NCBI RefSeq assembly: GCF_900128505.1
Contig: NZ_LT669941.1
Coordinates: 3,017,804 to 3,081,803 of the forward strand
DNA from: Parabacteroides timonensis
Lineage (GTDB): Bacteria > Bacteroidota > Bacteroidia > Bacteroidales > Tannerellaceae
Length of the DNA stretch: 64,000 bases
Direction: 5' to 3'
Position numbers and translations under genes: made by a program. Positions 8,527 to 17,245 of the stretch are shown in pieces. Position 1 is the first letter of the stretch, and each line of letters begins with the position of its first letter. The notes under the pieces were generated by a model. The model ran no database searches and was not told where the DNA came from. It worked only from the letters and a program-made list of their open reading frames with translations.

Positions 8527-9681
8527 ATGAAAAAAAGAAATTTTTTAGCTATGGCCATGTTAGGATTGGCCGTAACATTTGGTTTCACAGCTTGTAGTGA
8601 AGACAATGGTGGAGAAGAAATCATTCAAGGTGTTCTTTCAGACGAAGAAATGGATGCAGCTATCAATCAGTATGTAAATGGAGTTGTTCTTCCTACTTAT
8701 AAATCAATGTTGGAAAATGTAACAACATTTAAGGCTGCTGTTGATAAATATGTAGCTAGTGGTACACAAGCCGATTTGGAAGCTGCTTGTACTGCATGGA
8801 GAAACGCACGTGAACCATGGGAATATAGCGAAGCATTCTTAGGAGGTCCAGCCACAGACTTGAATCTAGACCCGGGTATGGATACTTGGCCTTTGGATAA
8901 AGAAGGAATCAACCAAATCATTGCTTCCGGTAATTTTGGTGCAATCGAAGGAGATGAAGAAAGCAATCAAATGCTAAGAGGTTTCCATACTGCTGAATAT
9001 CTCATTTTTTATGATGGACAAGCTCGTATTATCGGAACACAACAAGATGATGTTGACCCTACCAATGCTAATGTTCTTAAATACTTATCTACTGTAACTT
9101 CAGATCTGCTTCGTGATACAGAAGAACTTTATAAAGCATGGAATGAAGGCCTAGAAGGCGATCAAGATTTTCCAACAGCTTTCGGACAAACATTGATTCA
9201 ACATAATGGCGGTAAAGGATATTCTTCTCCGAATGCTGTCTTAGCTTTTATCTTGAGTGAAGAAGGCGGCATGGCAAATATCGCCAATGAAGTCGGCGAG
9301 GCTAAAATCGGAGATCCTATAAACTATTATAAAGAAGATCAGGAAAAAGGCTTGCTTTCTGTTGAATCTTGGTATAGCTGGAATTCTATTGATGATTACG
9401 CTCATAACATTGAAGGAGTACGTAATTGTTATTTTGGCAGCCTTGATGGAAAAGTCAATGAAAACAGTCTTTCTGCATTAGTAAAAAAAGTGGATGCTTC
9501 ATTAGATTCTGAAGTACAACAAAAGATTAATGCAGCTATTGCTGCTATCCGTAATATTCCGGCTCCATTCCGTAATCACTTGGATGTAACAAAATATCCG
9601 CAAGTAACAGATGCACAGGATGCTTGTGCAGAAGTAGTTGATATTTTAAAATCGGTTCGTACAAAACTCGATGCAAATTAA
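8527..9681 (+). CDS. Imelysin-family (peptidase M75-like) iron-uptake lipoprotein
   Basis: I start the gene at the ATG at 8527 because the residues from there (MKKRNFLAMAMLGLAVTFGFTACS) form a lipoprotein signal peptide with Cys in a TAC lipobox; the upstream extension overlaps the porin gene. The 384-aa product has the imelysin GxHxxE motif as GFHTAE (G152, H154, E157). It also has the N-terminal helix with ACTAWRNAREPWEYSEAFLGGP, the usual WxxxREPWE-type signature. Imelysins are periplasmic or surface-anchored proteins linked to iron uptake (EfeO, IrpA, IcmA families); most are not active peptidases. Its neighbours are porins and c-type heme proteins, which fits iron or heme handling. Confidence 0.9.
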   Translation: MKKRNFLAMAMLGLAVTFGFTACSEDNGGEEIIQGVLSDEEMDAAINQYVNGVVLPTYKSMLENVTTFKAAVDKYVASGTQADLEAACTAWRNAREPWEYSEAFLGGPATDLNLDPGMDTWPLDKEGINQIIASGNFGAIEGDEESNQMLRGFHTAEYLIFYDGQARIIGTQQDDVDPTNANVLKYLSTVTSDLLRDTEELYKAWNEGLEGDQDFPTAFGQTLIQHNGGKGYSSPNAVLAFILSEEGGMANIANEVGEAKIGDPINYYKEDQEKGLLSVESWYSWNSIDDYAHNIEGVRNCYFGSLDGKVNENSLSALVKKVDASLDSEVQQKINAAIAAIRNIPAPFRNHLDVTKYPQVTDAQDACAEVVDILKSVRTKLDAN

Positions 9682-9702
9682 TATATAATATAAATAGACA
9701 CA

Positions 9703-9742
9703 AAATTCCACTTTTCTCTTTTTTGAAGGGAAAGTGGAATTT
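9703..9742 (+). terminator. Hairpin between the imelysin and di-heme genes
   Basis: AAATTCCACTTT (9703-9714) pairs perfectly with AAAGTGGAATTT (9731-9742). No T-run follows on the plus strand, so it more likely attenuates transcription or sets an mRNA processing point within the operon than ends it. Confidence 0.6.
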
Positions 9743-9775
9743 GCTAGTTAAAAACAAACCAATAAAGAGCGTATT

Positions 9776-11188
9776 ATGAGGCAAAATATTTTATCCGTTT
9801 TATTGATTACCGGACTCGTGTGTACAGCATGTGAAGATGGTCTGGATGATACGCAAATCAGGAAACCTAACGGAACTCTCGCCAAGCAGGAAGAATTGTC
9901 AGCAGGTTATTCCACTATTTTCTCTACAGGACCGGATGCTTATGATATGTCAGCCGAATGGGTTTCAGGAGAACTGAATAGCCGTTTTAACCAAGGGAAT
10001 AACCTTTACGACAACTCCAGAGGGGCAGATGAAACAGGAGGATTAGGAGGACTAGGTCCCGTTTATGCAGGATACTCATGTGCTAGTTGCCATAAAGGAG
10101 CAGGTCGTACAAAACCGAGTTTATTTACAGACGGAGGATCCGGAAGTTACGGTTTTTCATCTATGCTTATTTATATCACACGAAAAGGTGGTGGATTTTT
10201 CCCTGATTACGGACGTGTTTTACACGATCAGGCTATTTATGGAGTAAAGCCAGAGGGTAAATTAAAGGTGACTTATACAGAAAAAGAATATTCATTTCCA
10301 GATGGAGAAAAATACAGTCTGATTACTCCACATTATACCATCACGGATTGGTATGCAGACAGTATCCCCATGTCTGACTTACGCGTAACAGTTCGCCAAC
10401 CGCTTCGCCACGTAGGATTAGGTCAAATGATGGCTCTGGATTTAGACGAACTACAAAAATTAGCTGCACAAAGCAATTATCCGGAATATGGGATCAGTGG
10501 ACGTTTAAACTGGATTACAGAACGCGGGGTAAAACAAATCGGAGTTTCAGGTAACAAGGCACAACATGCCGACTTGACTGTCGAATTAGGCTTTTCATCC
10601 GATTTAGGAGTAACTAACGACCGTTATCCGGAGGAAGTCAGCCACGGTCAAAGCCAAATGATGGGTTTTGCCAACTATGGCATTCAGGTTTCCACACGTG
10701 ATATGGAGAACGTAGACTTATACATGCAAGCATTGGGAGTTCCAGCACGCAGAAACGTGACAAACGAAACGGTGAAAAAGGGAGAAGAATTGTTTTACAA
10801 AGCCCAATGTCACCTTTGCCATACAGTGACTTTACACACGCGACCACGAGGCACTGTACTTTTGAATGGGACTCAGCTACCTTGGCTAGGAAGCCAAGTG
10901 ATCCATCCTTATTCAGATTTCTTACTACATGATATGGGACCAGGGCTGGATGACGACTATCCCAGTGGTCTAGCAATGGGATGCGAATGGAGAACTACTC
11001 CTTTATGGGGAATCGGCTTACAAGAAATAGTTAACGGCCATACGTACTTTTTACATGATGGTCGTGCTCGTAACCTAACAGAAGCTATTATGTGGCATGA
11101 TGGAGAAGGCGCAGCTTCACGCATTCTATTTTCACGCATGACAAAAGATGAAAGAAATGCTTTAATTACATTTATACAATCACTATAA
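9776..11188 (+). CDS. Di-heme oxidoreductase lipoprotein (DUF1111 family)
   Basis: The 470-aa product has a lipoprotein signal (MRQNILSVLLITGLVCTAC) and two c-type heme sites: C102-A-S-C-H106 and C345-H-L-C-H349. Further family signatures are 'EWRTTPLWGIGL' and 'YFLHDGRARNLTEAIMWHDGEG' near the C-terminus, both characteristic of DUF1111 proteins, which resemble the MauG/cytochrome-c-peroxidase group. It presumably works in the periplasm or at the cell surface as an electron-transfer or peroxidase-like enzyme; the electron partner is unknown. DUF1111 genes are often next to imelysin genes in Bacteroidetes, and that is the case here. A redox role in iron or heme acquisition is inference. Confidence 0.9.
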   Translation: MRQNILSVLLITGLVCTACEDGLDDTQIRKPNGTLAKQEELSAGYSTIFSTGPDAYDMSAEWVSGELNSRFNQGNNLYDNSRGADETGGLGGLGPVYAGYSCASCHKGAGRTKPSLFTDGGSGSYGFSSMLIYITRKGGGFFPDYGRVLHDQAIYGVKPEGKLKVTYTEKEYSFPDGEKYSLITPHYTITDWYADSIPMSDLRVTVRQPLRHVGLGQMMALDLDELQKLAAQSNYPEYGISGRLNWITERGVKQIGVSGNKAQHADLTVELGFSSDLGVTNDRYPEEVSHGQSQMMGFANYGIQVSTRDMENVDLYMQALGVPARRNVTNETVKKGEELFYKAQCHLCHTVTLHTRPRGTVLLNGTQLPWLGSQVIHPYSDFLLHDMGPGLDDDYPSGLAMGCEWRTTPLWGIGLQEIVNGHTYFLHDGRARNLTEAIMWHDGEGAASRILFSRMTKDERNALITFIQSL

Positions 11189-11202
11189 ATTATTCATTCA
11201 AG

Positions 11203-12444
11203 ATGAAACGAACTATTAAAACATCTATATTATCCGGAATATTATTATGTACAACTTTTTCCGGCATAGCCCAAACAGAAAATAAATCAATTGATGACAA
11301 ATACGTTGAAAACGACGTTGTTTCTCTAGCCGGTAAGAAAGGATTTTCTTTTAGCACAAAAGCTGGAGACTTTCTTTTTAAACCGTATGCATTAGTACAA
11401 GTAGCTGGTAAATTCAATTATTATGATGATCAAGGGTTAGAAAACCTATATGCTGACAATGTTGCTAATTCCGGATTTGAAATTCCAAACGCAATCCTGG
11501 GATTTACAGGAAAAGCATTCGGTAAAGTAACATTTAACCTCTCAATAAATGCTGCACAAAGTGGTGGTGCTTTGTTACAACAAGCGTGGTTTGATGTAGC
11601 TATGAAAGAATCGTTCCGAATCCGTGTCGGTAAATTCAAAACACCCTTCAGCCACGGATATTTGACAACATTAGGAGAGACTTTGTTTCCTTCCTTACCT
11701 ACATCGCTAAATACAACCGTTTTATTGCCACACTCACTAAATGCTGTAAATCCTACATTTTCTACTGGTTTTGATTTAGGTATACAGGTTCACGGTCTTG
11801 TAAACGGGAAATGGAATTACCAAGTCGGTATTTTCAACGGAACAGGTATCGGCGTTAACTCTGCGACTAAAACAACAAGCGATGACAATCGCTGGCTTAT
11901 GTCTTTACTCTATGCCGGTCGTATTGCTTATATGCCAAAAGGAGTTATGCCTACGACACAGGGAGATCCAAGTAACTTACACGATGACAAAATGAGTATT
12001 GCATTATCAACCTCTTATAATGTAGAAGCAGAAGATGAAAGTAGTAATGACTTTCGGGCTGGTTTAGAATTTGCATGGATTAAAAACCGCTTCTATTTCG
12101 GAGTTGAAGGTTATTGGTTAAATATGAAATTTACTGAACGCCAGAAAATATCCAAAGCATATAATTTCTGGGGAGCTTATACTCAATTAGGTTATTTCAT
12201 CACTAACAAACTGCAAGGAGCTGTACGCTATGACGTATATGATCGCAACGGCATTGATGAAGGTGGCTTACTCAACCTTCCGTCAGTCGGTTTCAATTAT
12301 TACTTCTTCAACTCTAATTTGAAACTCCAAGTCATGTATCAATACATGGGTCGTACAGGACATGCAACACAAAATGATCGTGATAATGATGGTTTAGGAC
12401 TTGCTCGCCATAATGCCTCAGCCATGTTACAGTATACATTCTAA
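11203..12444 (+). CDS. Second outer-membrane porin of the operon
   Basis: The 413-aa product has a signal peptide (MKRTIKTSILSGILLCTTFSGIAQ). The mature part is beta-strand rich, with 'FRIRVGKFKTPFSHGYLTTLGETLFP' typical of phosphate-selective porin (OprO/P) family barrels, and the last residues (SAMLQYTF) end in Phe as outer-membrane proteins do. It starts 14 bp after the di-heme gene. It is only distantly similar to the first porin in the operon, so this is not a recent duplication. The substrate is unknown; linkage to imelysin and heme proteins suggests a role in iron or electron-acceptor traffic. Confidence 0.8.
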   Translation: MKRTIKTSILSGILLCTTFSGIAQTENKSIDDKYVENDVVSLAGKKGFSFSTKAGDFLFKPYALVQVAGKFNYYDDQGLENLYADNVANSGFEIPNAILGFTGKAFGKVTFNLSINAAQSGGALLQQAWFDVAMKESFRIRVGKFKTPFSHGYLTTLGETLFPSLPTSLNTTVLLPHSLNAVNPTFSTGFDLGIQVHGLVNGKWNYQVGIFNGTGIGVNSATKTTSDDNRWLMSLLYAGRIAYMPKGVMPTTQGDPSNLHDDKMSIALSTSYNVEAEDESSNDFRAGLEFAWIKNRFYFGVEGYWLNMKFTERQKISKAYNFWGAYTQLGYFITNKLQGAVRYDVYDRNGIDEGGLLNLPSVGFNYYFFNSNLKLQVMYQYMGRTGHATQNDRDNDGLGLARHNASAMLQYTF

Positions 12445-12463
12445 ATAAAAGAAAGGGGATAAG

Positions 12464-13186
12464 ATGAAAAAATATATTTCGCTTTTTATAGTCTTTACAT
12501 CTCTTCTTCTGTTTAGCCTAAGTGCTTGTGACGAAGGTAAAATTTATCCAGAAGAAATCAAGCACTATAAAACATATGCAAATTTATCGATCGAGATCAA
12601 AGGAGATAAGGCTTTTCCTCAAAAAGAGCTTTTAGTTTTAGCTGGGTTTGGAGACGATGCTACCACTCCTATAACAACCACTGTTATACCAGAGCCAACA
12701 GCAAGTGTAAAAACAATTAATGTACAACTAGGATTAAAAGGAGACGAAAAATACATCGCAATATGTACGGTGACAAAAGGTACTGTACGTAATGTGGTTT
12801 ATGAGTTTTACAGGTATGATTTGTCCACTATTTCTGAAGAAGAAATAGATATTCCTATTTCAGAATTAAACTTAAGTTCTTTTGACCGGGTACAAAGTCA
12901 AATTTTCAATGACAATTGTATTATCTGCCATGGAGGAAGTACAGAAGCCGGAGGCGGATTATATCTAACAGAAGGTAATAGTTATAAAAGTTTAGTAAAC
13001 GTAATAGCACCTTTATCCAAAGAGAATAAAGTATTTGTTAAACCCGGAGAGCCGGACGATAGTTTTGTCATGGATGTTCTAAGTAATGATATCCTTGACA
13101 AATATGACCATTCGGATATATTTGCTTCCATGCCTGAATATATTTCTTTGATGGAAAGTTGGATTGAAGAAGGCGCAAAAGAATAA
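12464..13186 (+). CDS. Mono-heme cytochrome-c-like lipoprotein
   Basis: The 240-aa product carries a lipoprotein signal peptide ending in LSAC. The first 130 residues look like a beta-sandwich. The C-terminal part has a single heme site C152-I-I-C-H156, followed by Gly-rich turns and 'KPGEPDDSFVMDVLSNDI', with a Met (VMDVL) that could serve as distal ligand. This resembles the planctomycete-type cytochrome c or Ig-plus-cytochrome lipoproteins that accompany imelysin and DUF1111 genes. It lies 19 bp after the porin. A role as electron shuttle to the di-heme enzyme is inference. Confidence 0.85.
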   Translation: MKKYISLFIVFTSLLLFSLSACDEGKIYPEEIKHYKTYANLSIEIKGDKAFPQKELLVLAGFGDDATTPITTTVIPEPTASVKTINVQLGLKGDEKYIAICTVTKGTVRNVVYEFYRYDLSTISEEEIDIPISELNLSSFDRVQSQIFNDNCIICHGGSTEAGGGLYLTEGNSYKSLVNVIAPLSKENKVFVKPGEPDDSFVMDVLSNDILDKYDHSDIFASMPEYISLMESWIEEGAKE

Positions 13187-13204
13187 TAACTAAAACGATC
13201 TCAC

Positions 13205-14356
13205 ATGATAATTACAAAAAAGACATACGAGAACAACACCATACACGCTCAAATTTGTTCTTTTGAAGGCAAGGGAGGGGTAACGGAATATCATATACTA
13301 TTTTCCGTTACCACCCCTTCATTGCCGTTTACAGAACAGCTGGATAAATTACAAAAAGCATACGAAACAGTAACAAAAGAAGAAGCCGGTAAAGCCGTCG
13401 CTATATTCCGCCGGTATTTCCTGAGTGATGCAGCGAATCAGACGGAACGGTTGATGGAACGGGAATGCGAAAACCCGTTTTGTGCATTATCGATTGTACA
13501 ACAAGCTCCGCTAAACGGTACTAAAATAGCACTATGGGCTTATATGCAAACCGATATGACTACGGAAACCTACAATTCCGGTATGTTCGAAGCATCTCAT
13601 AATAAGTATCGCCACCTCTGGACCGGCGGTGCACACAACAAGGCGGCCACCTCTGAATACCAGACCCGCCTGTTATTGAACGATTATGTGTTGCAACTGA
13701 CCGAACAGCATTGTACGCTGGCTGCCGACTGCATCCGTACCTGGTTCTTCGTACAAAACGTAGATGTAAACTATGCAGGTGTCGTAAAAGCCCGCAAGGA
13801 AGTTTTCATCACCCAGAACCTGACGGAGAAAACACATTATATAACCAGTACCGGGATAGAAGGCCGTCACGCCGACCCGGAAGTGCTGGTGCAGATGGAT
13901 TCCTATACAGTAGACGGTCTGCTACCGGAACAGATACAATTCCTCTATGCCCCTACCCATTTAAATCCGACCTATGAATATGGCGTCACTTTTGAACGGG
14001 GCACAGCCGTTTCGTACGGCGACAGGAAACAGATATTCCTGTCGGGAACAGCCAGTATCGACAACCGGGGAGAGATCGTTCACCCCGGAGATATATTGAA
14101 ACAGACTGAACGGATGATGGAAAACATCAGTGTCCTGTTGCAGGAGGCCGGAGCTTCCGTAGCCGATATCATGCAGGCTATCGTCTATCTCCGCGACCCG
14201 GCAGATTACGAGGAAGTGAACCGCTATATCCGTACCCATCACCCGGATATGCCGCACCTGATCGTACTGGCACCGGTATGTCGTCCGGGATGGTTGATTG
14301 AAACGGAATGTATCGCCGTTATTCCGGCAGACCTTCCGCAATACCCCTGTTTATAA
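13205..14356 (+). CDS. Rid (YjgF/RidA) family protein, long form, copy 1
   Basis: The 383-aa product has no signal peptide. Its last 125 residues are a RidA-like fold: 'ASVADIMQAIVYLRDPADYEEVNRYI' and 'PVCRPGWLIETECIAV', where the Arg and the second Glu align with the active-site Arg and the Glu of the RidA signature. The first 250 residues form an extension reminiscent of the FkbO/Hyg5 chorismatase-type layout, but I do not see enough to name an activity. Canonical RidA hydrolyses reactive enamine/imine intermediates. It starts 18 bp after the cytochrome gene, so it appears to belong to the iron/heme operon. A closely similar copy lies at 15808-16953. Confidence 0.8.
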   Translation: MIITKKTYENNTIHAQICSFEGKGGVTEYHILFSVTTPSLPFTEQLDKLQKAYETVTKEEAGKAVAIFRRYFLSDAANQTERLMERECENPFCALSIVQQAPLNGTKIALWAYMQTDMTTETYNSGMFEASHNKYRHLWTGGAHNKAATSEYQTRLLLNDYVLQLTEQHCTLAADCIRTWFFVQNVDVNYAGVVKARKEVFITQNLTEKTHYITSTGIEGRHADPEVLVQMDSYTVDGLLPEQIQFLYAPTHLNPTYEYGVTFERGTAVSYGDRKQIFLSGTASIDNRGEIVHPGDILKQTERMMENISVLLQEAGASVADIMQAIVYLRDPADYEEVNRYIRTHHPDMPHLIVLAPVCRPGWLIETECIAVIPADLPQYPCL

Positions 14357-14381
14357 ATGAAACACCATAAATACAACAACT

Positions 14382-15074
14382 ATGTATAAACAAGGAAAAT
14401 ACAAAGAGACAGACAAGATGAGCGACTTGATTTGCGAGAACTATCCCATGGTTCTCGTAATGAGCCGCTTCGGTATCGACCTGGGATTCGGGGAGAAAAA
14501 CATCAAGGATGTATGCCGGCAAAACGAAGTGGATTGCTGCACGTTCCTTACCGTTGTCAATTTTCTCTCGGAAGAGATTTCAGGCACGATCAACGAGATC
14601 AACAACTGCCTTTCTCTCGGGTCGCTGATCACCTATCTGCATAATGCGCACGATTATTTCCTGAATTTCCGGCTGCCTCATATCCGCCGCAAACTGACGG
14701 AAGCAATTACCGGCTGCCCGGGTGACATCGCTTTCGCTATCACCAAATTCTTCGACGATTATGTCTACGAAGTCCATAAACACATGTCGTACGAAGAAAA
14801 GATCGTCTTCCCTTACGTCCGCAACCTGTTGGAAGGGGTGAAAGATACCAAATACAATATCAGTATCTTCCGCAAACGGCACGACCAGATAGAGATGAAG
14901 ATCGTGGAGCTCAAAAATATCCTGCTCAAATACTATCCCGGACCCGACAATTACCTGCTGAACAGTGTCCTGTTCGACATCTTTGCCACCGAACAAGATC
15001 TGGCCTCTCATAACCGGGTAGAAGATTACCTCTTCGTTCCCGCTGTACTAGCCATTGAAAAAACAATCAAATGA
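14382..15074 (+). CDS. Hemerythrin HHE-domain protein with ScdA_N-like N-terminus, copy 1
   Basis: The 230-aa cytosolic protein begins with a DUF542/ScdA_N-like segment (MSDLICENYPMVLVMSRFGI) in which the usual CCGG is replaced by GFGE. The hemerythrin domain follows with likely di-iron ligands in LHNAHDYF, VHKHMSYEE, FRKRHDQIE and ASHNRVED. Related proteins (RIC/YtfE, ScdA) repair iron centres after nitrosative or oxidative damage or sense O2 and NO. It lies between a Rid-type gene (25 bp) and a LuxR-type regulator (10 bp). I infer that it reports or buffers oxygen, NO or iron state for that regulator. A second copy, roughly 80% identical by eye, is at 17703-18395. Confidence 0.88.
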   Translation: MYKQGKYKETDKMSDLICENYPMVLVMSRFGIDLGFGEKNIKDVCRQNEVDCCTFLTVVNFLSEEISGTINEINNCLSLGSLITYLHNAHDYFLNFRLPHIRRKLTEAITGCPGDIAFAITKFFDDYVYEVHKHMSYEEKIVFPYVRNLLEGVKDTKYNISIFRKRHDQIEMKIVELKNILLKYYPGPDNYLLNSVLFDIFATEQDLASHNRVEDYLFVPAVLAIEKTIK

Positions 15075-15084
15075 CCGTTGCTTT

Positions 15085-15699
15085 ATGAGCACTAACTTTA
15101 AAATAGCTGTTGCAGAACCTTCCTCCATTATCCGTTGCGGGTTGATCACCATCCTGAAACGGTTGCCCGGGCTGCATATCCAGCTGACGGAAATCGCTAC
15201 GGCTGAATGCCTGGTGGAAAGCCTCCGCATGCACCGGCCGGAAGTACTGATCATCAACCCTTCACTTCCCGGCTATTTCGGGATACAGCATCTGAAAGAA
15301 GAGTGCGGCTGCTCCGAAATGAAATGCCTGGCTATTGCCTGCATGGCGACCGATCAAGCTATGCTCCGCCCGTATGACGACCTGATCAATATTTATGACA
15401 GCCCCGACGAACTGAAACATAAGCTGGAGAGGCTGAATGCGGAAGAAGCATCTACTGAGCCGCAAGAAGAGGAGGAAGAACAGCAGACGCTCAGTTCGAG
15501 GGAAAAAGAGATCGTTGTCTGTGTTGTCAAAGGTATGACGAACCGGGAAATCGCCGACCGCCTGTATCTTTCTACCCACACCGTGATCACCCACCGCCGG
15601 AATATTGCCCGGAAACTGCAGGTGCACAGTGCCAGCGGCCTGACGGTGTATGCTATTGTGAATAAACTGGTCGAACTGAACGATATAAAGAAAGTCTGA
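15085..15699 (+). CDS. LuxR-type regulator with degenerate receiver, copy 1
   Basis: Start chosen at 15085 because MSTNFKIAVAEPSS matches the start of the second copy at 18402; the ten upstream codons overlap the hemerythrin end. The 204-aa product has a receiver-like N-terminus and a C-terminal LuxR/FixJ helix-turn-helix (LSSREKEIVVCVVKGMTNRE, then LSTHTVITHRRNIARKL). Where response regulators have the phospho-acceptor Asp, this protein reads LIINPSLPGYF, so Asp is replaced by Asn, and the acidic pair near the N-terminus is AEP. Control by phosphorylation is therefore unlikely. Its gene is next to a hemerythrin in both copies, so the hemerythrin may be the input partner. Confidence 0.88.
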   Translation: MSTNFKIAVAEPSSIIRCGLITILKRLPGLHIQLTEIATAECLVESLRMHRPEVLIINPSLPGYFGIQHLKEECGCSEMKCLAIACMATDQAMLRPYDDLINIYDSPDELKHKLERLNAEEASTEPQEEEEEQQTLSSREKEIVVCVVKGMTNREIADRLYLSTHTVITHRRNIARKLQVHSASGLTVYAIVNKLVELNDIKKV

Positions 15700-15770
15700 T
15701 AAAATATTATTTTCTCACAGCTTTTGTTTTCTTTTCACACTCCAGAATTTGGCTTCAATCCTATATACTG

Positions 15771-15778
15771 TATCTTTG
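15771..15778 (+). promoter_or_regulatory. Promoter -7 box for Rid copy 2
   Basis: TATCTTTG lies 29 bases before the ATG at 15808. It decides that start against a longer upstream reading. Confidence 0.65.
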
Positions 15779-15807
15779 GGAAACAAAAATATATATATCT
15801 GGTTACC

Positions 15808-16953
15808 ATGAATCCAATAACAAGACAATACAACAAGACGGCAGTACAGATCACCTCCTTTGAGACAAAAAAAGGGATCACCGAATATCATATCATCCTC
15901 GAACAGATGGATTGTATGGATGATTACTCCACCCAGTTGCAGGATTTGCTCAAAGCTTATACACAATGTGTGGAAGAGCTTCCGGGAAACCCGACAGCCG
16001 TATTCCGCCGTTATTTCCTGAGTGACGTGACCAACCAGACCGCCTTACTGATGGAAAAAGAACGTTCCAATCCGTATTGTGCATTATCCATCGTACAACA
16101 GGCCCCGATGAACGGGACTAAAATAGCCCTTTGGGCATGGCTCCAGACAGGTGTACAGACACAGGTGCTTCCAAGCAATCTGTTTGAAGCCCGTCACGGA
16201 AGTTACCGACAGCTTTTCGGAGCCAATCTTTGTAACCGTGCTGCCAACTCCGAATACCAGACACGGCTTATCTTCCGCGATTATATCATGCAACTGACAG
16301 ATGCCAAGTGTACGCTGGCAAATAACTGTATCCGCACCTGGATATTCGTACAGAATGTAGATGTCAACTACCCGGGAGTCGTGAAAGCCCGCAAGGAAGT
16401 CTTTGCAACACAAAACTTAACGGAAAACACTCACTTCATCGCCAGTACCGGCATAGAGGGACGTTACCAGGACACAAGCGTGTACGTAACGATGGATACG
16501 TATGCCGTATCGGGTATCGGCCAGGAACAAATCCAGTATCTTTATGCTCCCAACCATCTGAGCCGCACCTACGAATACGGGGTGACGTTTGAAAGAGGGG
16601 TAGCCATTACGTATGGCGACCGACGTCATGTATTCGTTTCGGGAACAGCCAGTATCGACAGATACGGCGAGATCGTCTATCCGGGAGATGTCATCAAGCA
16701 ATCGGAACGTATGGTTGAAAACATCACCGCCCTGTTAAACGAAGCAGGTGCCGACCAGAATGATATCATGCAGGCCATCGTTTACATCCGCGACACGGGA
16801 GATTTTGCCCGCGTGAAGCAATACATGGAAACGAACCATTCGACTATGCCTTACCTGATCGTCCGGGCCCCGGTATGCCGTCCGGGCTGGCTGGTCGAAA
16901 TCGAATGTATCGCCGTCGTTGCCGTAGATGAGCCGGAATATGCTCCGTTGTAA
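15808..16953 (+). CDS. Rid (YjgF/RidA) family protein, long form, copy 2
   Basis: The 381-aa product (MNPITRQYNKTAVQITSFET) is collinear with copy 1 and shares long identical stretches such as CALSIVQQAP and VKARKEVF. The C-terminal Rid signature is PVCRPGWLVEIECIAV, again with the active-site-type Arg and Glu. Unlike copy 1 it has its own promoter box. The start at 15808 gives a length matching copy 1, while the upstream extension overlaps the promoter. In this copy of the triad, a toxin-antitoxin pair separates the Rid gene from the hemerythrin gene. Confidence 0.82.
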   Translation: MNPITRQYNKTAVQITSFETKKGITEYHIILEQMDCMDDYSTQLQDLLKAYTQCVEELPGNPTAVFRRYFLSDVTNQTALLMEKERSNPYCALSIVQQAPMNGTKIALWAWLQTGVQTQVLPSNLFEARHGSYRQLFGANLCNRAANSEYQTRLIFRDYIMQLTDAKCTLANNCIRTWIFVQNVDVNYPGVVKARKEVFATQNLTENTHFIASTGIEGRYQDTSVYVTMDTYAVSGIGQEQIQYLYAPNHLSRTYEYGVTFERGVAITYGDRRHVFVSGTASIDRYGEIVYPGDVIKQSERMVENITALLNEAGADQNDIMQAIVYIRDTGDFARVKQYMETNHSTMPYLIVRAPVCRPGWLVEIECIAVVAVDEPEYAPL

Positions 16954-16967
16954 TCGATTATTATTAC

Positions 16968-16975
16968 TACATTTG
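16968..16975 (+). promoter_or_regulatory. Promoter -7 box of the ParE-type module
   Basis: TACATTTG matches TAnnTTTG and lies 28 bases before the antitoxin start. Confidence 0.55.
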
Positions 16976-17002
16976 CAACAGAACCTTTAAAACAAGAGCG
17001 AT

Positions 17003-17245
17003 ATGACATTAATTGAGCGTAAACAGCAGCTTATCCAACGCCTGGAGACTGTATTCGATGAACATATTATTGACGAAATTGAACAGCTACTGGATCAAAA
17101 GGAACAGACAAACGATATTCTATACTTTTCTCCGGAGTTGAAAGGGAAAATAGATCGTGCTTTAGAACGAATGAAAGCAGGGAAAGGTGTTTCTAATGAA
17201 GATATGAAAAAAAGATTCGCTAAATGGTTAGTTCCAGAACAATAA
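17003..17245 (+). CDS. Antitoxin-like protein of a ParE/RelE module
   Basis: The 80-aa product is helical and charged, with an EEQL/EQLLDQKEQ stretch followed by 'LKGKIDRALERMKAGKGVSNEDMKKRF'. The latter is the usual C-terminal toxin-binding helix pattern of antitoxins in Bacteroidetes ParE/RelE pairs. Its end overlaps the toxin gene start by 22 bp, so the two are translationally coupled. It is placed inside the second Rid/hemerythrin/LuxR triad. Confidence 0.75.
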   Translation: MTLIERKQQLIQRLETVFDEHIIDEIEQLLDQKEQTNDILYFSPELKGKIDRALERMKAGKGVSNEDMKKRFAKWLVPEQ

